Shown: positions 47,501-60,400 of the stretch, piece after piece | Numbering within the stretch: the stretch's first letter is position 1 | How the letters are laid out: each line of letters opens with the position of its first letter | NCBI GenBank assembly: GCA_023846275.1 | Contig: CM043871.1 | Span: 35,308,578-35,372,577 of the forward strand | Length of the DNA: 64,000 nucleotides | DNA from: Vanilla planifolia | Lineage: Eukaryota; Streptophyta; Magnoliopsida; Asparagales; Orchidaceae | Direction of reading: 5' to 3' | Made by a program: the position numbers and the translations under genes | The notes under the pieces: model-generated | Databases searched by the model: none | Told to the model about the DNA's origin: nothing | The model's input: only the letters and a program-made list of their open reading frames with translations

Positions 47501-50500
47501 AAATTAAGAGACATTTTTGATATGGGAGATATATGAACTAATAATTTTATGTCTTTAGTAGTCAATAACTAACATTGAAGATCCTCCTATTTTTGTTGAG
47601 AATATCATTAAAGATCTAGAAAACTTGATGTCATAATACTAAAGAGGGTTATGTAAGAAATCATTTCTTAGGTTCTATAGAGGTGTATTATCATATGTTG
47701 TTAGTGAGGAATTACATCCATTCGTTATAAGACCCATTTGTTATCATCTCACCAAAACTATTATTGTTATTAAAATTCTCTAAGCAACATTCATATCCCC
47801 AAAATCTTTTTTATATCATCTTTTTTACTAATAACACTACATTCTCCTTCACATCTCTCTCCTAACCAATTTTTTAAAGACCATAATCTATTTCATGAAT
47901 AAAACAAATTTAATGGTTCTCATCATAGCAAAAAGAGATCATTGATGGTATATGCTAAAATTTAAAATAACTTCAAAATTTTAGCTTAATTTCTTCTATT
48001 ATATGTTATTATTTAATACTTTTCTTCTAATTTGATACCAAAGAATAAGCAAATCTAATATTACAAAGGTCAAACTTCATGTTCTATCGTGCAGGCATTA
48101 TCAACAAGGACTAGGGTGTAGTTTGCAATTAATGATGATGGTGTATTATGCAAGGTGGTTTATACTTTCTTTATTTTACTTATGCTTTAAAATTTTAGCA
48201 TAAATCCACAAGAAAGATCCACTATACATCAAAGATTAAAGGCACCTAGGTCTAACAAGGAATAATAATAGGTCATCATATAACAAGAAGGATTTCAATA
48301 ATGAGTAACTTCAATAATGCTTATTAAAGGAACAAACTAAATGGTTTGGAATAAACACAACAATTATGCATTTAGTTTTATTAATTTTTTTAAATTTGTT
48401 AGAAGGTGGTGTGCTAATTACTAGTAGAAAAAGTATTTATTATTGAGGATGAAAACTTTTAAGAGAATGAAAAGGTATTTGGTATAGGCATTGGACTTAA
48501 AACTAAGGAAGGACAAGACGTAAGAGTTTTGGAATTTCTCTTAGCGAGTTTACTTTATTTCCTTAGCTCTAGCACTCAAGTGGACTATGTCAATTAGTCA
48601 TAGATTGAATTGCTTAAAGTTGAACAATTTACCATTAAGAAAACATGAGTTTAAGTTTTTTAGTCCAACCACCACAGCAATTATAAGGATATGATTGCTG
48701 ATTTCCTTTGTATGATTAATGAGATGAAAGCATAACAATAAAAGGAATATGCTAGTCAACCATCTATGGATGGGACAATTCAATAAAAAATACATATAAT
48801 TGTTATCAATTTTGTAATTTTGAAGTAAATATTTAACACTTTTAAATATTTATTTCTTTAAGGAAAAGGTAGACAAATCGAATGATTATTATGAAGATAA
48901 AAAAATAAATGTTAATTTATAAATATATCTTTGATTTATGAAAAAAATTCTACTTCTTATAATAAAATATTTATATAAATTATTGTTGGTACATAATAAA
49001 AAAAGAGAAAGAGAAGAGAGAAATGAAAATGATTCATAGCACTGTATACTTTATTTGTCATTTGTTGTAAGAGGTTCATTTATGTATTTGTATGATTTAA
49101 TATATTTTTATTTTTTATATATTAGTTTAATAATTTTTTTATTATCAAAAGAGAGATTATTATATGCTTGATCATTCCATCACTTATTTGATGATAAGAA
49201 AACTATTATATTATATGTACTAGTATTTTTTCTAAGTATTTTTAGATCATACATCTCAAGAGTAAATAGATTAATCATATAAAAAATTTGATCAAATTGA
49301 CTCAATGATCTTAGGAAAGTGTTTGTATATTTACCAAAACTAACATCTAAAGAATCATAAGCTCAAGCAACCCTAAAGAAGATCTTCATTGGGTCATTTT
49401 CCTTTTTGACAATATAACATTAAAATGTAAAATGATTCACTTGAGGCACTAAGGTTTCGATAAGATGCGTACGAGAGTGCTAAAATTTTTTTTAAAATCA
49501 TTTAATTTCCATTCATGAAAATTTAGCTAAAGACACTCATTCATTTAGAATGTTTACAAGCATGTCTTATGCTTTCAAAAATTATATTCATTATATATTT
49601 TATCATTCATCGTTGGCTAATAAAGTTAGAATTAAAAAATAATTGAATAGAATGAGATTTGTATTGCTTGTACTAATCGTACTTGTATAAGTTCACATTT
49701 GTATAACACATTTAGTACTCATATAGAATTTTATTATACAAGTACATTGATGGCTTTTTTGAAATGATGTATCTTAAGTTTAAAGTGCTTTTGATCTTTT
49801 TGTATAGTATTATAATAACTTTCATAATTATATGATATGTTCATTAAGACGATCAAACCAAGTGATGATAGTAATTGAAAATTCTTATATTGTGTCAATT
49901 CAATCTTTATATCACATGCAAACATCACTTGTTAACTTGAGAGATATGAAAATTTGATGAGATTTGTATAATATAATGATGCTCATCATAATTATATGAT
50001 AATTCATAATAGAGTATTATGAGTTAAGGATTTAAGTAGCAAGTAAGAGGATCTTCATCCATACCTGCACAATATCACTTTTGTATCTTTATAATATCAT
50101 TTACCTTAGTAACATTGAGCAAATTTTCATCGTAAGAGTACAATTTATATATTATACTAATATGAATTATTATGATCAATATAATAAACTTATTGTATGA
50201 GTCATTGTATTTTTTGAGCTTATAACATATAATATTTCATTGAGATTTCAAAATTTGGATGTGAATAGTTTTGTTCTAGTCATACTATATGATATCATAA
50301 TACATAATCCATTTATGTTAAGAAAAATGAACTAATCGGATCTAGATAATTGACTGAATGATATGTTTAGTTCTAAAATTTATTTGTATGATTTTTTAGA
50401 TAAAATAGTATAATTAGTTTAAAAATATGAGTAATTACTAGTTTGATTAGATTTAAAAAAACTCAATTATAGCCATTAGAGTATAGATTAGAACCATGTA

Positions 50501-50880
50501 AAGAGATCATATATATTACATAAAGGCATTTAAATATTAAAGAATAAGCAAATGATAATTTGCATATCTTTGAAAATAACTTAACTTGGAAACCTTCATT
50601 CATTAGAAAAGTGAAGTGCAAGTTATGGCATTTGTCTTGCATCACTGATTATAGCTTTCCTTAATTGACCTAAGTTATATTTCATTATCTTAATTACTTC
50701 TTTTGAGTTATATTATATATCTTCTTATTGCTTCAATATTATATTAGTGTAACTCTTAAATTAAATTATATTAGGTTACAACACCTTTGTATTAATCTTT
50801 ATATTTAATTTCTTATCTTATTATTAGGATGTTGTATTTATACTTGTCTTAGTCTTTTGACTACTAGGTATTTTAGTCTA
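44511..50880. other. Long AT-rich gene-free region
   Basis: No exon, RNA gene or well-preserved element was recognised over more than 6 kb. Short open stretches (for example 45115-45396 minus) have the composition of non-coding DNA and no family resemblance. Highly decayed transposon sequence is the likeliest content. Confidence 0.4.
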
Positions 50881-50884
50881 TTGT

Positions 50885-51125
50885 TTAGGTCAACTCTACC
50901 TGATTATAATAAAAGAGAGTGAATTTGTATTATGTTAGCTTCTATATGGTTGTGATAAAAATGAGAATAAATTTGTATTATGTTGACATGTACATAGTTA
51001 TAGCAAAAAGAGATAACTATTATTTAAGTTCACCATGCTTGATTGCAACAAAAAGTGATAGTTATTATTTAGGTTGATCCTACGTAGCTACACAAAAATT
51101 AGAGTGGATTAGTATAAGCTTAATC
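50885..51125. repeat. Degenerate tandem repeat, unit about 45-57 bp
   Basis: A phrase of the type '(gt)tgattataataaaagagag', 'ggttgtgataaaaatgagaa', 'agttatagcaaaaagagata', 'tgattgcaacaaaaagtgat', 'gctacacaaaaattagagtg' recurs five times with intervening 'atttgtattatgttgac' or 'tattatttaggttgatc' phrases. Copies are strongly diverged. Confidence 0.65.
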
Positions 51126-51246
51126 ATTTAGATGATGGTGAATGTAGATTTAGGTTTCAATTAAACTACCTAAAAAGCATATTGTATTATTTATTTTTCG
51201 TGTATTCTCACAAATGATTTATAAAACTAAACAATATTTCTAAAAC

Positions 51247-51276
51247 ATATATATATATATATTTATTTATTTATTC
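51247..51276. repeat. (TA)n followed by (TTTA)n microsatellite
   Basis: An alternating TA block is followed by several 'ttta' units; directly readable. Confidence 0.85.
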
Positions 51277-52839
51277 ATATGTATTAAATATTAAAAGTAA
51301 TTAAGTTCAACAAAATATTTGTATAAGTAAAGCTTTTGAATAGAATGATTGAGCATAATATTTCCTGAATTGTTGATTTTGATTTGAATAAAATAATACA
51401 CTTTTATTGTAATATTATGATTTTAAGAAAAATCAAAGTAACAACAAGATTTTTGTTGCAATATTATTTGTGATTTGTGATTGCTTGAATTGAAATTAGC
51501 ATTTGAAAATTTTTTTCAATCATATTCTAAAAAATATTTTGAATAGGTTTCAAAAAAAAGTAAATAATAAATAAAAAAGGATTATATATATATATAAGAT
51601 AATCTAAGAACTAAATTATCACATTTAACTTGCTTATTACACATTAACATGATTTAGTCAACCACACAAAATCATATCCCTTTTGTTGTCAATTCCTCTA
51701 TCAGATAAATTGTAAAGTGATTCATGTACTACATCAAGAGAAGGGTGTCACTCCATCCTTTGCATTCAATCAAACAAATTAAAGCAGTAACTCATGTACC
51801 ATCTATCATCAATAGAGCTAGATTAAGAGAGGAAGGAAAAACAAAGAGATGGTAGGGGAAGAGGAAGTGCAAGAGGATAGAGAAGAGAAGCCAAGCAAGA
51901 GCAAAGTTAGAAGAGAAAGAAAGAAAGATGATAGGTGTTAGAAAAGACAAAGAGAAGGACAATCTTAAAAAAGGAATAATATGATTTATGGAGAGAGAAA
52001 ATAGAAAAAGAAAATAAAAATAAAAGAAATATTGAAAAGCCATTTTAATTATTCTAATAACATGATATTATTTAATTATTATAATTATTAAATTGATTGC
52101 ATATTTTTCTTCCTTAATTTATAGGATAAGATTATTCTTGTTATTATAGTTATAAGATAAGACATCACGTGTAGCATGACCCACATACTTGTTTTAAATA
52201 TAATAAACTTGATTAATTTTACCTAATTGTGACTCGATCTATTTGTTGAGACTACCAGTTTAAGTATACTGGAGTTGTAATATAAGAAGAAAAAAATATA
52301 AGAATGAAATATTTATCTTTTTATCTTATATAAATATTAATAATGTAATAATTAAGAATTGTATTTATTATTTCATATATTATACATTTTATAATATCAT
52401 TGATATATAATAGATAACTATTAAGATGTATTATTACTATTAATATATGGATAGTTATACATTAAATATTTGCATAGATGTTGTAATTAATATGTAAGAT
52501 ATTAAAGTTTGTAATTATATATGAAATTGATATATATAGAAATAAAAAAATAGTTATAATATAAGAAAAATCTATCAATTTTTAATATGTAATTTAGAAA
52601 AATTACAATAAATGAGTTTACTATATGTTAAAAGATGACGACATTACAATACATTTGGACAAAATTTACATATTAAATTTATAGTTTAATCCACATAAAT
52701 CAATGAATAAAAAATAAGAATAAAACTATCATATATATATATATATATATATAACCTTTTTAGATTAAAAAAGGTAAATTTATTGGAAAACACTTTTACA
52801 AAAAGGTTTAACTAAAAAAACAAAATACCAAATCTAACC
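51277..52839. other. AT-rich intergenic region downstream of MUTE with a purine-rich tract
   Basis: The stretch at about 51.82-52.03 kb is almost pure A/G on the plus strand, which creates an 83-codon open stretch on the minus strand that is not a gene. A (TA)n tract lies at 52731-52752. The part next to 52840 is the 3' flank of MUTE. Confidence 0.5.
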
Positions 52840-53648
52840 CTAGAATGCTACTTCCTGGCCAAAGCTTTGCTGAATTTCCAAGGCCAATTCTTCCACACTA
52901 AGCTGGCACTGGAGTCCAATCTGCATAAAAGTGAGGAAGGAGAGATACTTTAATGAAATCCTCCATTTTTTTAATTTTTTTTCTTCTGGAAATTAGATTA
53001 AATAATATTTATTAAATACATTTTAAAAGAATAAATTTATATTTTTCTAATATCATAACATGATTAAATAATTTTTTAGATATTTAATTAAAAAAAAACA
53101 ATATTTAATTCTTATTGATAAATATTTAATAAAATGATACCTTGACGACGAAACAGTAGAGCACGGTGTCATCCATGCTGCTTACGCTAAGATGCAGCAC
53201 GTCGAAGGCGTGCCTCTCCAGCGCGGCGACGAGCCTCACGAGCTGCCCCGGACGGCGCTTCGACAGCGTCCTCAGCACGACGTTGGGACCCGAGATCCTG
53301 GCCTCGACATCGGCCACCGCGGTGTTGCAGCACGCGCCGAGGGACTTCGCGGGCGCTGGCGCGGGCTGCGCCGGCGGAGGTGACCGCGGGCTCACGCTCC
53401 TCCGCTGCTTCTTCGCTTCGAGCGCTCGCAGCAGCTGCTGCATCTCTTTTATGAACTCAACCGCGCCGCCGATGATCGACGCCTGGTCACCCTGAGGAAT
53501 GCGGCGTTCATGGGCGGCGTTGGGTGTTTGTAAGAGAATAGAATCAACTTACGCGTTTGACGTAGAAGGAGGGAGTTAGGGAGCGCAGGGCTTTGAGGTG
53601 CTCATTCATCTGCCGGCGTCGGTTCCTCTCTACGGTGATGTGAGACAT
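52840..53648 (-). CDS. MUTE: MUTE, stomatal-lineage bHLH transcription factor (three exons)
   Basis: The exons, in coding order, are 53553-53648, 53141-53491 and 52840-52920. All introns are GT-AG and the product is 175 residues. MUTE, with its partners ICE1/SCRM, drives the meristemoid to guard mother cell transition; in grasses it also acts in subsidiary cell formation. The protein begins directly with the bHLH basic region, '[20 protein letters not shown]', as MUTE does, whereas SPEECHLESS and FAMA carry long N termini. '[20 protein letters not shown]' is the second helix. After a Ser/Pro/Ala-rich linker (about 60-85) comes the ACT-like domain: '[20 protein letters not shown]', '[20 protein letters not shown]' and exon 3 '[20 protein letters not shown]'. 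The linker is shorter than in Arabidopsis MUTE (202 residues in total). The first two exons are very GC-rich. A near copy of the start region lies immediately upstream. Confidence 0.96.
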
Positions 53649-53675
53649 GCCGGCGTCGGTTCTTCTCCACGGTGA
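53611..53675 (-). repeat. Tandem duplication across the MUTE start (period 37 bp)
   Basis: The 28 bases at 53611-53638 (inside exon 1) recur at 53648-53675 with two substitutions. The outer copy lies in the leader. It would encode the same VE(K)NRRR basic-region segment, but in a different frame from the start codon and without its own ATG. Confidence 0.9.
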
Positions 53676-53698
53676 GCGGTGGCGCTGGTGTTTATTCG

Positions 53699-53710
53699 AC
53701 TATTTATAGG
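53699..53710 (-). promoter_or_regulatory. Probable TATA box of MUTE
   Basis: Read on the minus strand the sequence is 'cctataaatag', about 52-60 bases upstream of the ATG. Transcription would then start near 53.67-53.68 kb, giving a leader of only about 25-30 bases that coincides with the duplicated segment. Confidence 0.65.
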
Positions 53711-56700
53711 ATCGTTGCCTAAGCTTTGGATTTTAAATCACCTATTTATTTATTTATTCACATAAAAACTTTTTTTTAATCCTAACTCAAGCTACTTGAA
53801 TATGCAAATAGAGTTAATTTAAAATAAAATTAAAAATTTTTGATAAATGATAAGATAATTATAACAAAAAATTATTTTTTACTAAATAAGACACATTGAA
53901 ATTGTTTTTGTGAAAATCTCATTTCAATAGGTTATTTATTTATTTATTTTCATAAAAATACCAAAGTTCAAATAAGTAATATTTATAAAAATTATTTTTA
54001 TTTCATAAAATATTTTTTTAAACCTAACTTAAGCTACATGAATATGCAAATAGAATTAGCCTCCATGGGTTTGATGATGTAATGTAGTTTTGTATTTTTT
54101 TTTTTAATTTTGAAATTTAAAATAGAATTAAAATATTTTAGTAAATGATAAGATAATTACAAAAAATATTTTTAATAAATAGAACATAAAAGTGTTAAAC
54201 TATTGGAAAAACTAGAAAAAGTAATATAATGTGATTTTGGATTTTCTTATTTTAAATTTAAATTTGATTTTAAAATAATTAAAAAATGATAAAATTTTTA
54301 CACATTTTTTAGCCTCAAAATTTTTAAAAGCCAAACACAAACACTTTATTTATTTTTCAAATTTAAAATAAAATACAATAAAACATTCAACTCAACCAAC
54401 ATCGAACCCAATCAAAACTTCCTAAAAACGAGCAAAATTGATTCTTGATGACTAAATTTGATTTGAGTTTCGATTGGAATTTTGCTTATTATGATCTTGG
54501 TTGATCAAATTTGTTTTTTGAGAATGGTTTATAATCGATTATGGTCAAAACCCTAAACCGGTTAATTAGGCCACACATAACATTTGCAAGCATAAGCATC
54601 AATTCCTCACGGCATTAAATGTTTCACATATTCCGGGAGTTGCCCAATTTAATGTGGCGGGAAGGGAAGCAAGGTTTGCGCGCGTGAGTCGCTCGACCTG
54701 CGCGAGGATGGGCTTCATTCGCGCGCGTGGGCGCATTCATGGCACAACAATTCGCCTCTCACGAGAACCGGCCAATGCCCATCCCAAGTCCCCCAAGCTT
54801 CAAACATTTAATTCTTCATATATATATAAGGAAACACGTGTGTTGTACTTGTGTTATATATATATGTATAGATAAATACATGCATTGTTGTGAAAAAGGA
54901 CTTGTATGCATATGGAACAAGACTCAAACATGATTAACATAAGTATTTATACTGAAGCTTTGAAAAAAATATATTGGGGTTTATTATATTTTCAACTAGT
55001 GAAACAAGATTATACCAGATGGTTGAAGAAAGTCTAATCAAATTTTATTGTTAAACAACCACATAAGATAGTTGATATAGATCTTTGAGGAAAGTTGGTC
55101 AACCATTTGATGGGGTTATCATTAATCTATAAGGGTGTGAGACAATTGCATGTTTCAAACATTATCTACAAAGTTTAAGTAGTGTTTATGATGTAAGATA
55201 GGTTGCATTAAAAGGACAATTGAGTTGATCCTGTGGATTATTGTCGTGCTCCACCTATGTTATTTATCAATTTTATAATAGTCAGAGTAATTATGTAGAA
55301 AATGTCATAATACTTGATTTTTTTTCCTTGGAATGGAAATAATGTTATTTTTACTAATTCTTTTATTTCCTTGTATAAGTTAGCATATAGCATATAATAT
55401 CTATAATACTAGCAGTTGTAAGTTTTAATTGGTTCATAAAAAAACTATTAACTCTTTTCATCTAAATATATACGTGTGCACAATTTTTATGATTTCTAAG
55501 TAGGTGCCTAATCATTTATGTTGCCACCCAATCTATCATTTTTATATGTTAGTGACATTTCCTATAAAGTTAGTGACATTTCCTATTAGACTAAGCTTAA
55601 GAGATGTAGAATTTGAGATATTTGAACTTATACCTAAAATTCAATAATTCAAGAATCCAAAACCAGGCAATAGTTTTGAAATAAGCAAAAAAGTTTGAAG
55701 TTTGATGGCATAAATTTGAAAATTTAATGATCAAAATTTAAATAAATGATTTAGATTTGAGAATTGTTAGTTTTTATTTCGTTACTATAAGATTATCATT
55801 TTTTATTTTACAGGTCCTTACACCATAAAGGGGATTGAGGGAGAGTTAAAGCATCTATTTTGATTCTTTTGATTTGCTATTATTGCTCTTAAATATAAAG
55901 AAATCTCTTTTCACTTTATATGTTCATAAAAAGAAAGACTCTTGCTCCCATCCGCTCCACCATGGTCATTTCCTCTTATTCTCAAATTGTAAGAATTTAG
56001 TTCTCATTGACAAACTTATTAGAGTGTGAACTTGTTTACTCTAATTATTTAGAGGACTAACATGAGCATTTTTGTTATATAAGATTATCATTTGTTGTTT
56101 TAAGAGTCCTTAAATTATAAGGGTTGAAGCATCTATTTTGATTCTTTCAATCAGTAATCCTTTCTCTTAACCCTAAAGAAATCTCCTTTCATTTTAGCTG
56201 TTCTTATAGAGAGACAAACTCTTGCTCTCATCCTATCTACCTTGATCATTTCCTCTTTTCGTCAAATTTGTTGAGTTTGGTTCTCATCGACATAGTCATC
56301 CAAGTATGAGCCTGTTTACTCTACTAATTATCTAAAAGACTAGCAAGAACAATTTTGTTACAGAAGATCTTAATCATATAGTCTTGCTGCTATTATTGTA
56401 ATCCATCCTTACTTCCCACTAAGCCCGAGTTAAGAAAAGAGTCTGCCATGAGTGTATGTGAGATGATGACATAGTTTAATGGCATGCTTTTGATGAGACT
56501 TGGCGGCCATTTGTTCCTCTCATCATCAACAACACTTCGCGAAGAGAAGGGCATGAGCCCTAAACAAAGGGCTCTACATGCAAGTGAGAGAGGGGAGGAT
56601 CCTAGATGGAAGGACTCAAGAACTGAGGGACTCCAATAAAAAGATAAACTTGGGCAAATTTGTCTGATTCAATGCATCTCAACAACAACCCTGAAGTGAA

Positions 56701-56948
56701 TTGGATCTAAGGAATACCCAATGTATTGAGTATTCAAAAGAAGAAACACCACAACAAATGATATCAAATCAAACATTTCGGCTAAGTCCCTTCAAGCTTG
56801 AATCCCAAAGAATCGGCAAGAGCTTCTTCAACGAATGGAAACGACGGGATTTGAACCGAGTTGCAGCAGCTTTGAACAATCCATTCCATGCCTACATCAA
56901 AGCCCACAAAAAATTGAAGTGGAAGATCTTTCAAACCCAAAACCTGTT
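53711..56948. other. Intergenic region upstream of MUTE
   Basis: Mostly AT-rich. A small GC-rich patch at about 54.64-54.80 kb (gcgcgcgtg-type words) lies about 1 kb upstream of MUTE and could be a promoter-distal element or a gene scrap; its open stretches show no domain. From 55.8 to 56.4 kb a phrase around 'cttctttcactttatatgtt' and 'gctcccatccgctccaccatggtcatttcc' occurs twice about 310 bases apart, a degenerate direct repeat. Confidence 0.45.
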
Positions 56949-57242
56949 TTATTGTTTCGAGTTACCCACCTGTTTGCTGCTCCTTTTGGGGGTAGGGTTG
57001 GGGGAGAACTCCAGCCTCTTCTTGAAGCTCCCCTGTTTCGCTTTCCTCTTCCTGTTCCTGGGTTCTCTTGGTCTCTTGTCCTGGTAGGAGGAACAAGGGC
57101 CGCAGAGGCCGCGGGGAAGAAGAGGAGACCAGATGGCACTCTGGAAGTAGTCGAACCCGAAGGCAGAGTCGTCCGGGAACTTGCAGAGGAGATGCTCCGA
57201 CATGGAGGGCTCGAGGTATTCCACCATTATCGCTCCGTCCAT
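56949..57242 (-). CDS. Small plant protein of unknown function (KFPDDSAFGFDYFQS motif)
   Basis: A 97-residue open frame on the minus strand, less AT-rich than its flanks. The first half, 'MVEYLEPSMSEHLLCKFPDD' followed by 'SAFGFDYFQSAIWSPLLPRG', resembles, from memory, a block (F-D-x-S-x-F-x-FDY-x-x-S-x-IWSPL-x-PR) in small uncharacterised plant proteins. The second half is basic (RNRKRKAKQGSFKKR), which could serve nuclear targeting. No catalytic feature or membrane segment is seen. The start is the first Met of the conserved block; an upstream frame in the same region is a shadow. An extra exon is possible. Function unknown; the gene call itself is moderately sure. Confidence 0.6.
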   Translation of the reverse strand: MDGAIMVEYLEPSMSEHLLCKFPDDSAFGFDYFQSAIWSPLLPRGLCGPCSSYQDKRPREPRNRKRKAKQGSFKKRLEFSPNPTPKRSSKQVGNSKQ

Positions 57243-57410
57243 CAGTCGGGAAGGTATGGCCGTCGAGAGAGAGAAGAAAGCAAAGACGGGGAAAGGCCGG
57301 CGGAAAGCAGTAAGGGCACACCTTACATAGAGAGAGCCGTTATGTCGCTTCAGTTGAAAATGTGGCCGTTGTGATTTAAAAATTTGGGGGCATATGGCAA
57401 AGGCATTGCC
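57243..57410 (-). promoter_or_regulatory. Leader and proximal promoter of the small unknown gene
   Basis: A GC-richer block with a GA-rich part directly upstream of the start; AT-rich DNA begins near 57.42 kb. No TATA box stands out. Confidence 0.35.
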
Positions 57411-60400
57411 TTTTTTCGGGAAAAGATTCTTATATTTTATGAATGAAATTATATTTCAAAAATAAAATAAAATAAAAAAATTATATTTCAAAGAGCAAAC
57501 AAATGATAAATATTTAAAAATACTAAAAAATTGTTGTATTCTTTTTAAACAAAAAAATATCTTATTTATTCTGTAATAATATTATTGCATTTAGATTTTA
57601 TAAACAATATGTTTATCAAAAAGATAGTTTTTTTTATAATATTTAGTAAGAATATTTTATGAACTAGTTTATTAAACTAGAAAGCATCTTAAAAGTCTTT
57701 GAAACATTTGATGTAGTAATTGTAAATTCAAATTTTTAATTGATACATATTTTAAAAAGCAATTGTACATTCAACACTACAAGAATAAGAAACCCAATAA
57801 ATTATTTGCCGTTTCAAAATAATATTAAAATAATAATGTAACTTTTTTATGAAAAAATTAATGATCATTACTATCGAACAAATGATTTTTAATAACTTAA
57901 TAACAACATTTTTTAAAATAATAATTTATTAAACAAACATGAGATTTTGTTTAAGTTTGAGCACTCTATGTATTTTAAATTTTTATTCTCGCACATTTTT
58001 TTATGTCCATTGTTAACACAAAAATGTCACAGGATAAAATTATTACAAAAAAAAAAAAGCAAATCCTTTTGACTGTCTAATATGATATGGATTATACAAA
58101 GCCAAATTCATCATCATATAGTAGATAATGTATAGAGAATATGTGATAGCATAATAAAATAGTAGTTGATAATAAATATTAAGGTGTTAATATTTTTCTT
58201 ACGAGATATCTAATATGATATAATCTCTCATGTTATCATTAACATTTTAATGTAAAATAATGATTAGTAGAGACCTCGTTATCATTAATATTTTTGTATA
58301 GACTAATATTAAACAAATATTCCTTGATTAAGATGGTATTACACTTAATTCTTATTGATTTTAGTTTTTTAATATATGATAATGATAGATAAAAACTCGT
58401 TTTTATTAGTATTTCAATGCAAGTTAGTGATAGATAAGAAATATGTGATTTAGGGCATGGTTAGCTTTTTATGAAGGTCTAGAGATATCATTCATATTAT
58501 AGAGATATGATATGATATAGTACCACGTGGAGTGAGAGTAATTGTCATATGAAAAAATCATGAGAGATTATATTAGTATTATATAATATTAATTATATAT
58601 ATACATAGATGGACATGATGCTTACAAGTATATATATAATTATTTGATCATGTCTATATTAATGTGAATATTATAAATTCTTATTATTACACTTATTATT
58701 ATTTACATGCTAAATATTGTATATTAATTTTCATATTTCACATGATCTTATAGTGTACAAAACTTGACGTGTTAGTTCAAGTTTTATATCATTTTCATAC
58801 ATCTGCAAAAAATTCTTAATAACTAAATATAGTAATATTAGATTACTATTATTATAATTAAATAATAAAACATCAATATATATATATAAATTAATAGTTT
58901 TAATGCTAAATATATTAATCCAATGCATAGGTTGTATTAGTATAATATGCAACATATAGTAAGTGATCAACATACTTATATAATACTAATATTATTCATT
59001 TGATGTAGCAAATGCATTTATTAACAAAATGTCTAGTTATTATTAATAGACTTTATACTATATGGTGCAATAAACTTGTCTAATAATGAACATATAGTTA
59101 AAATAAAAATTTTATATTATATAATATCTATAGCACTTATGTTAATAGAATTTGAATATAATAAAATAAATCATAAAATAATACCTATCTGATTTATGCT
59201 TAGTGTGAATCCTAAGAGAAAATAAGTGTATTTATATGAAATAGACTTCATACTAATATGATGCAAGTATAAACTCTACTTTTAAAAATCACATGATACC
59301 TTTTTATAACTAACTTTGTGCACTCATAAATATTTTAGTTCATAGCCACCCTTATATGATAATCATATCATAATTATATGACCAAAAACATTAGTTCATT
59401 ATCGAATATAAATATATAATAGAAAATGAATAGTTCAAATATGATATTGATCATCGCATTGTATGACTATTAGAAAAAAAAAATCGTGACTTAAATTTAC
59501 ATAGTTTAAATCAAAGTTTTCAAAACTAAGACTCGTATAAGACTAAAAGTAACATAAATTGATATTTAATAAAGTCCTAATGAGTTCTATTAATCATAAT
59601 AATATCAAAATTATAATTAGTAAATGAATATATTTAATATAATTTTAATTATGACATATTGATATTAAGTGATAAATTTAACAATTTGAACCCAATTAGG
59701 TATAAATGATGACTTTAGATAGATAATTACTCTACAAATAGTTGGAATAATAACTTCATGATTTAAAAATTAAGTCACACTTAAGCAAAACCACAAATGA
59801 TACTTAAGATTTCTTCATATATGGATTGTTTCATGAAATATTTGATCAAACTCTTCAATTGAATAATTCAATTTTGATCTTAATACATGAAAATCACTAG
59901 AAAAAGTATCAATAATAACAATATAATTTCTTTGTACTCATCAATAAAGTGGCGCACAACCAAGAATTTAATAATCTTTATTTGGAATTCTAACTAGAAT
60001 ATGTGATTAGATTTTTAATAAAAATGGTTTGAAAAGTTGATGACACTAAGAAGGGTGACATAAGTAGAGAAGAAAAATATCATAAGGTCATTTGGGTTGA
60101 TAAATGATGATTTTAATTAGATGTATTATATATTAGCTTTAATATATAATACATTTAACTTGAGGTACATGAGAGAATGTTTGTATATAATTTTTTTTGG
60201 ATATTTAATGTTGTTTATTTTAATACATGATATGATTATCCTGAGAATCATTATACCTTATTAATATATAATTTTATATGTCAATAAGATATTTTCATTA
60301 TTTTGTTTGTATCAAAATAAATATGTATATACAAAAATATGCATATAAAACAGAATTCAGTCATATGTATATATATAGGTTGAAAAAAGAATAATATATT

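Noticed and set aside
51792-52043. 83-codon minus-strand frame rich in Phe, Leu and Ser
   Set aside because: It results from a purine-rich tract on the plus strand.
56826-56860. A tRNA T-arm-like phrase on the minus strand (ggttcaaatcccgtcg)
   Set aside because: The T stem pairs poorly, and no matching acceptor, D or anticodon arms could be found at the right distances. Probably chance.
56701-57374. Plus-strand open frames across the small unknown gene
   Set aside because: They have no recognised domain and overlap the better-supported minus-strand frame.
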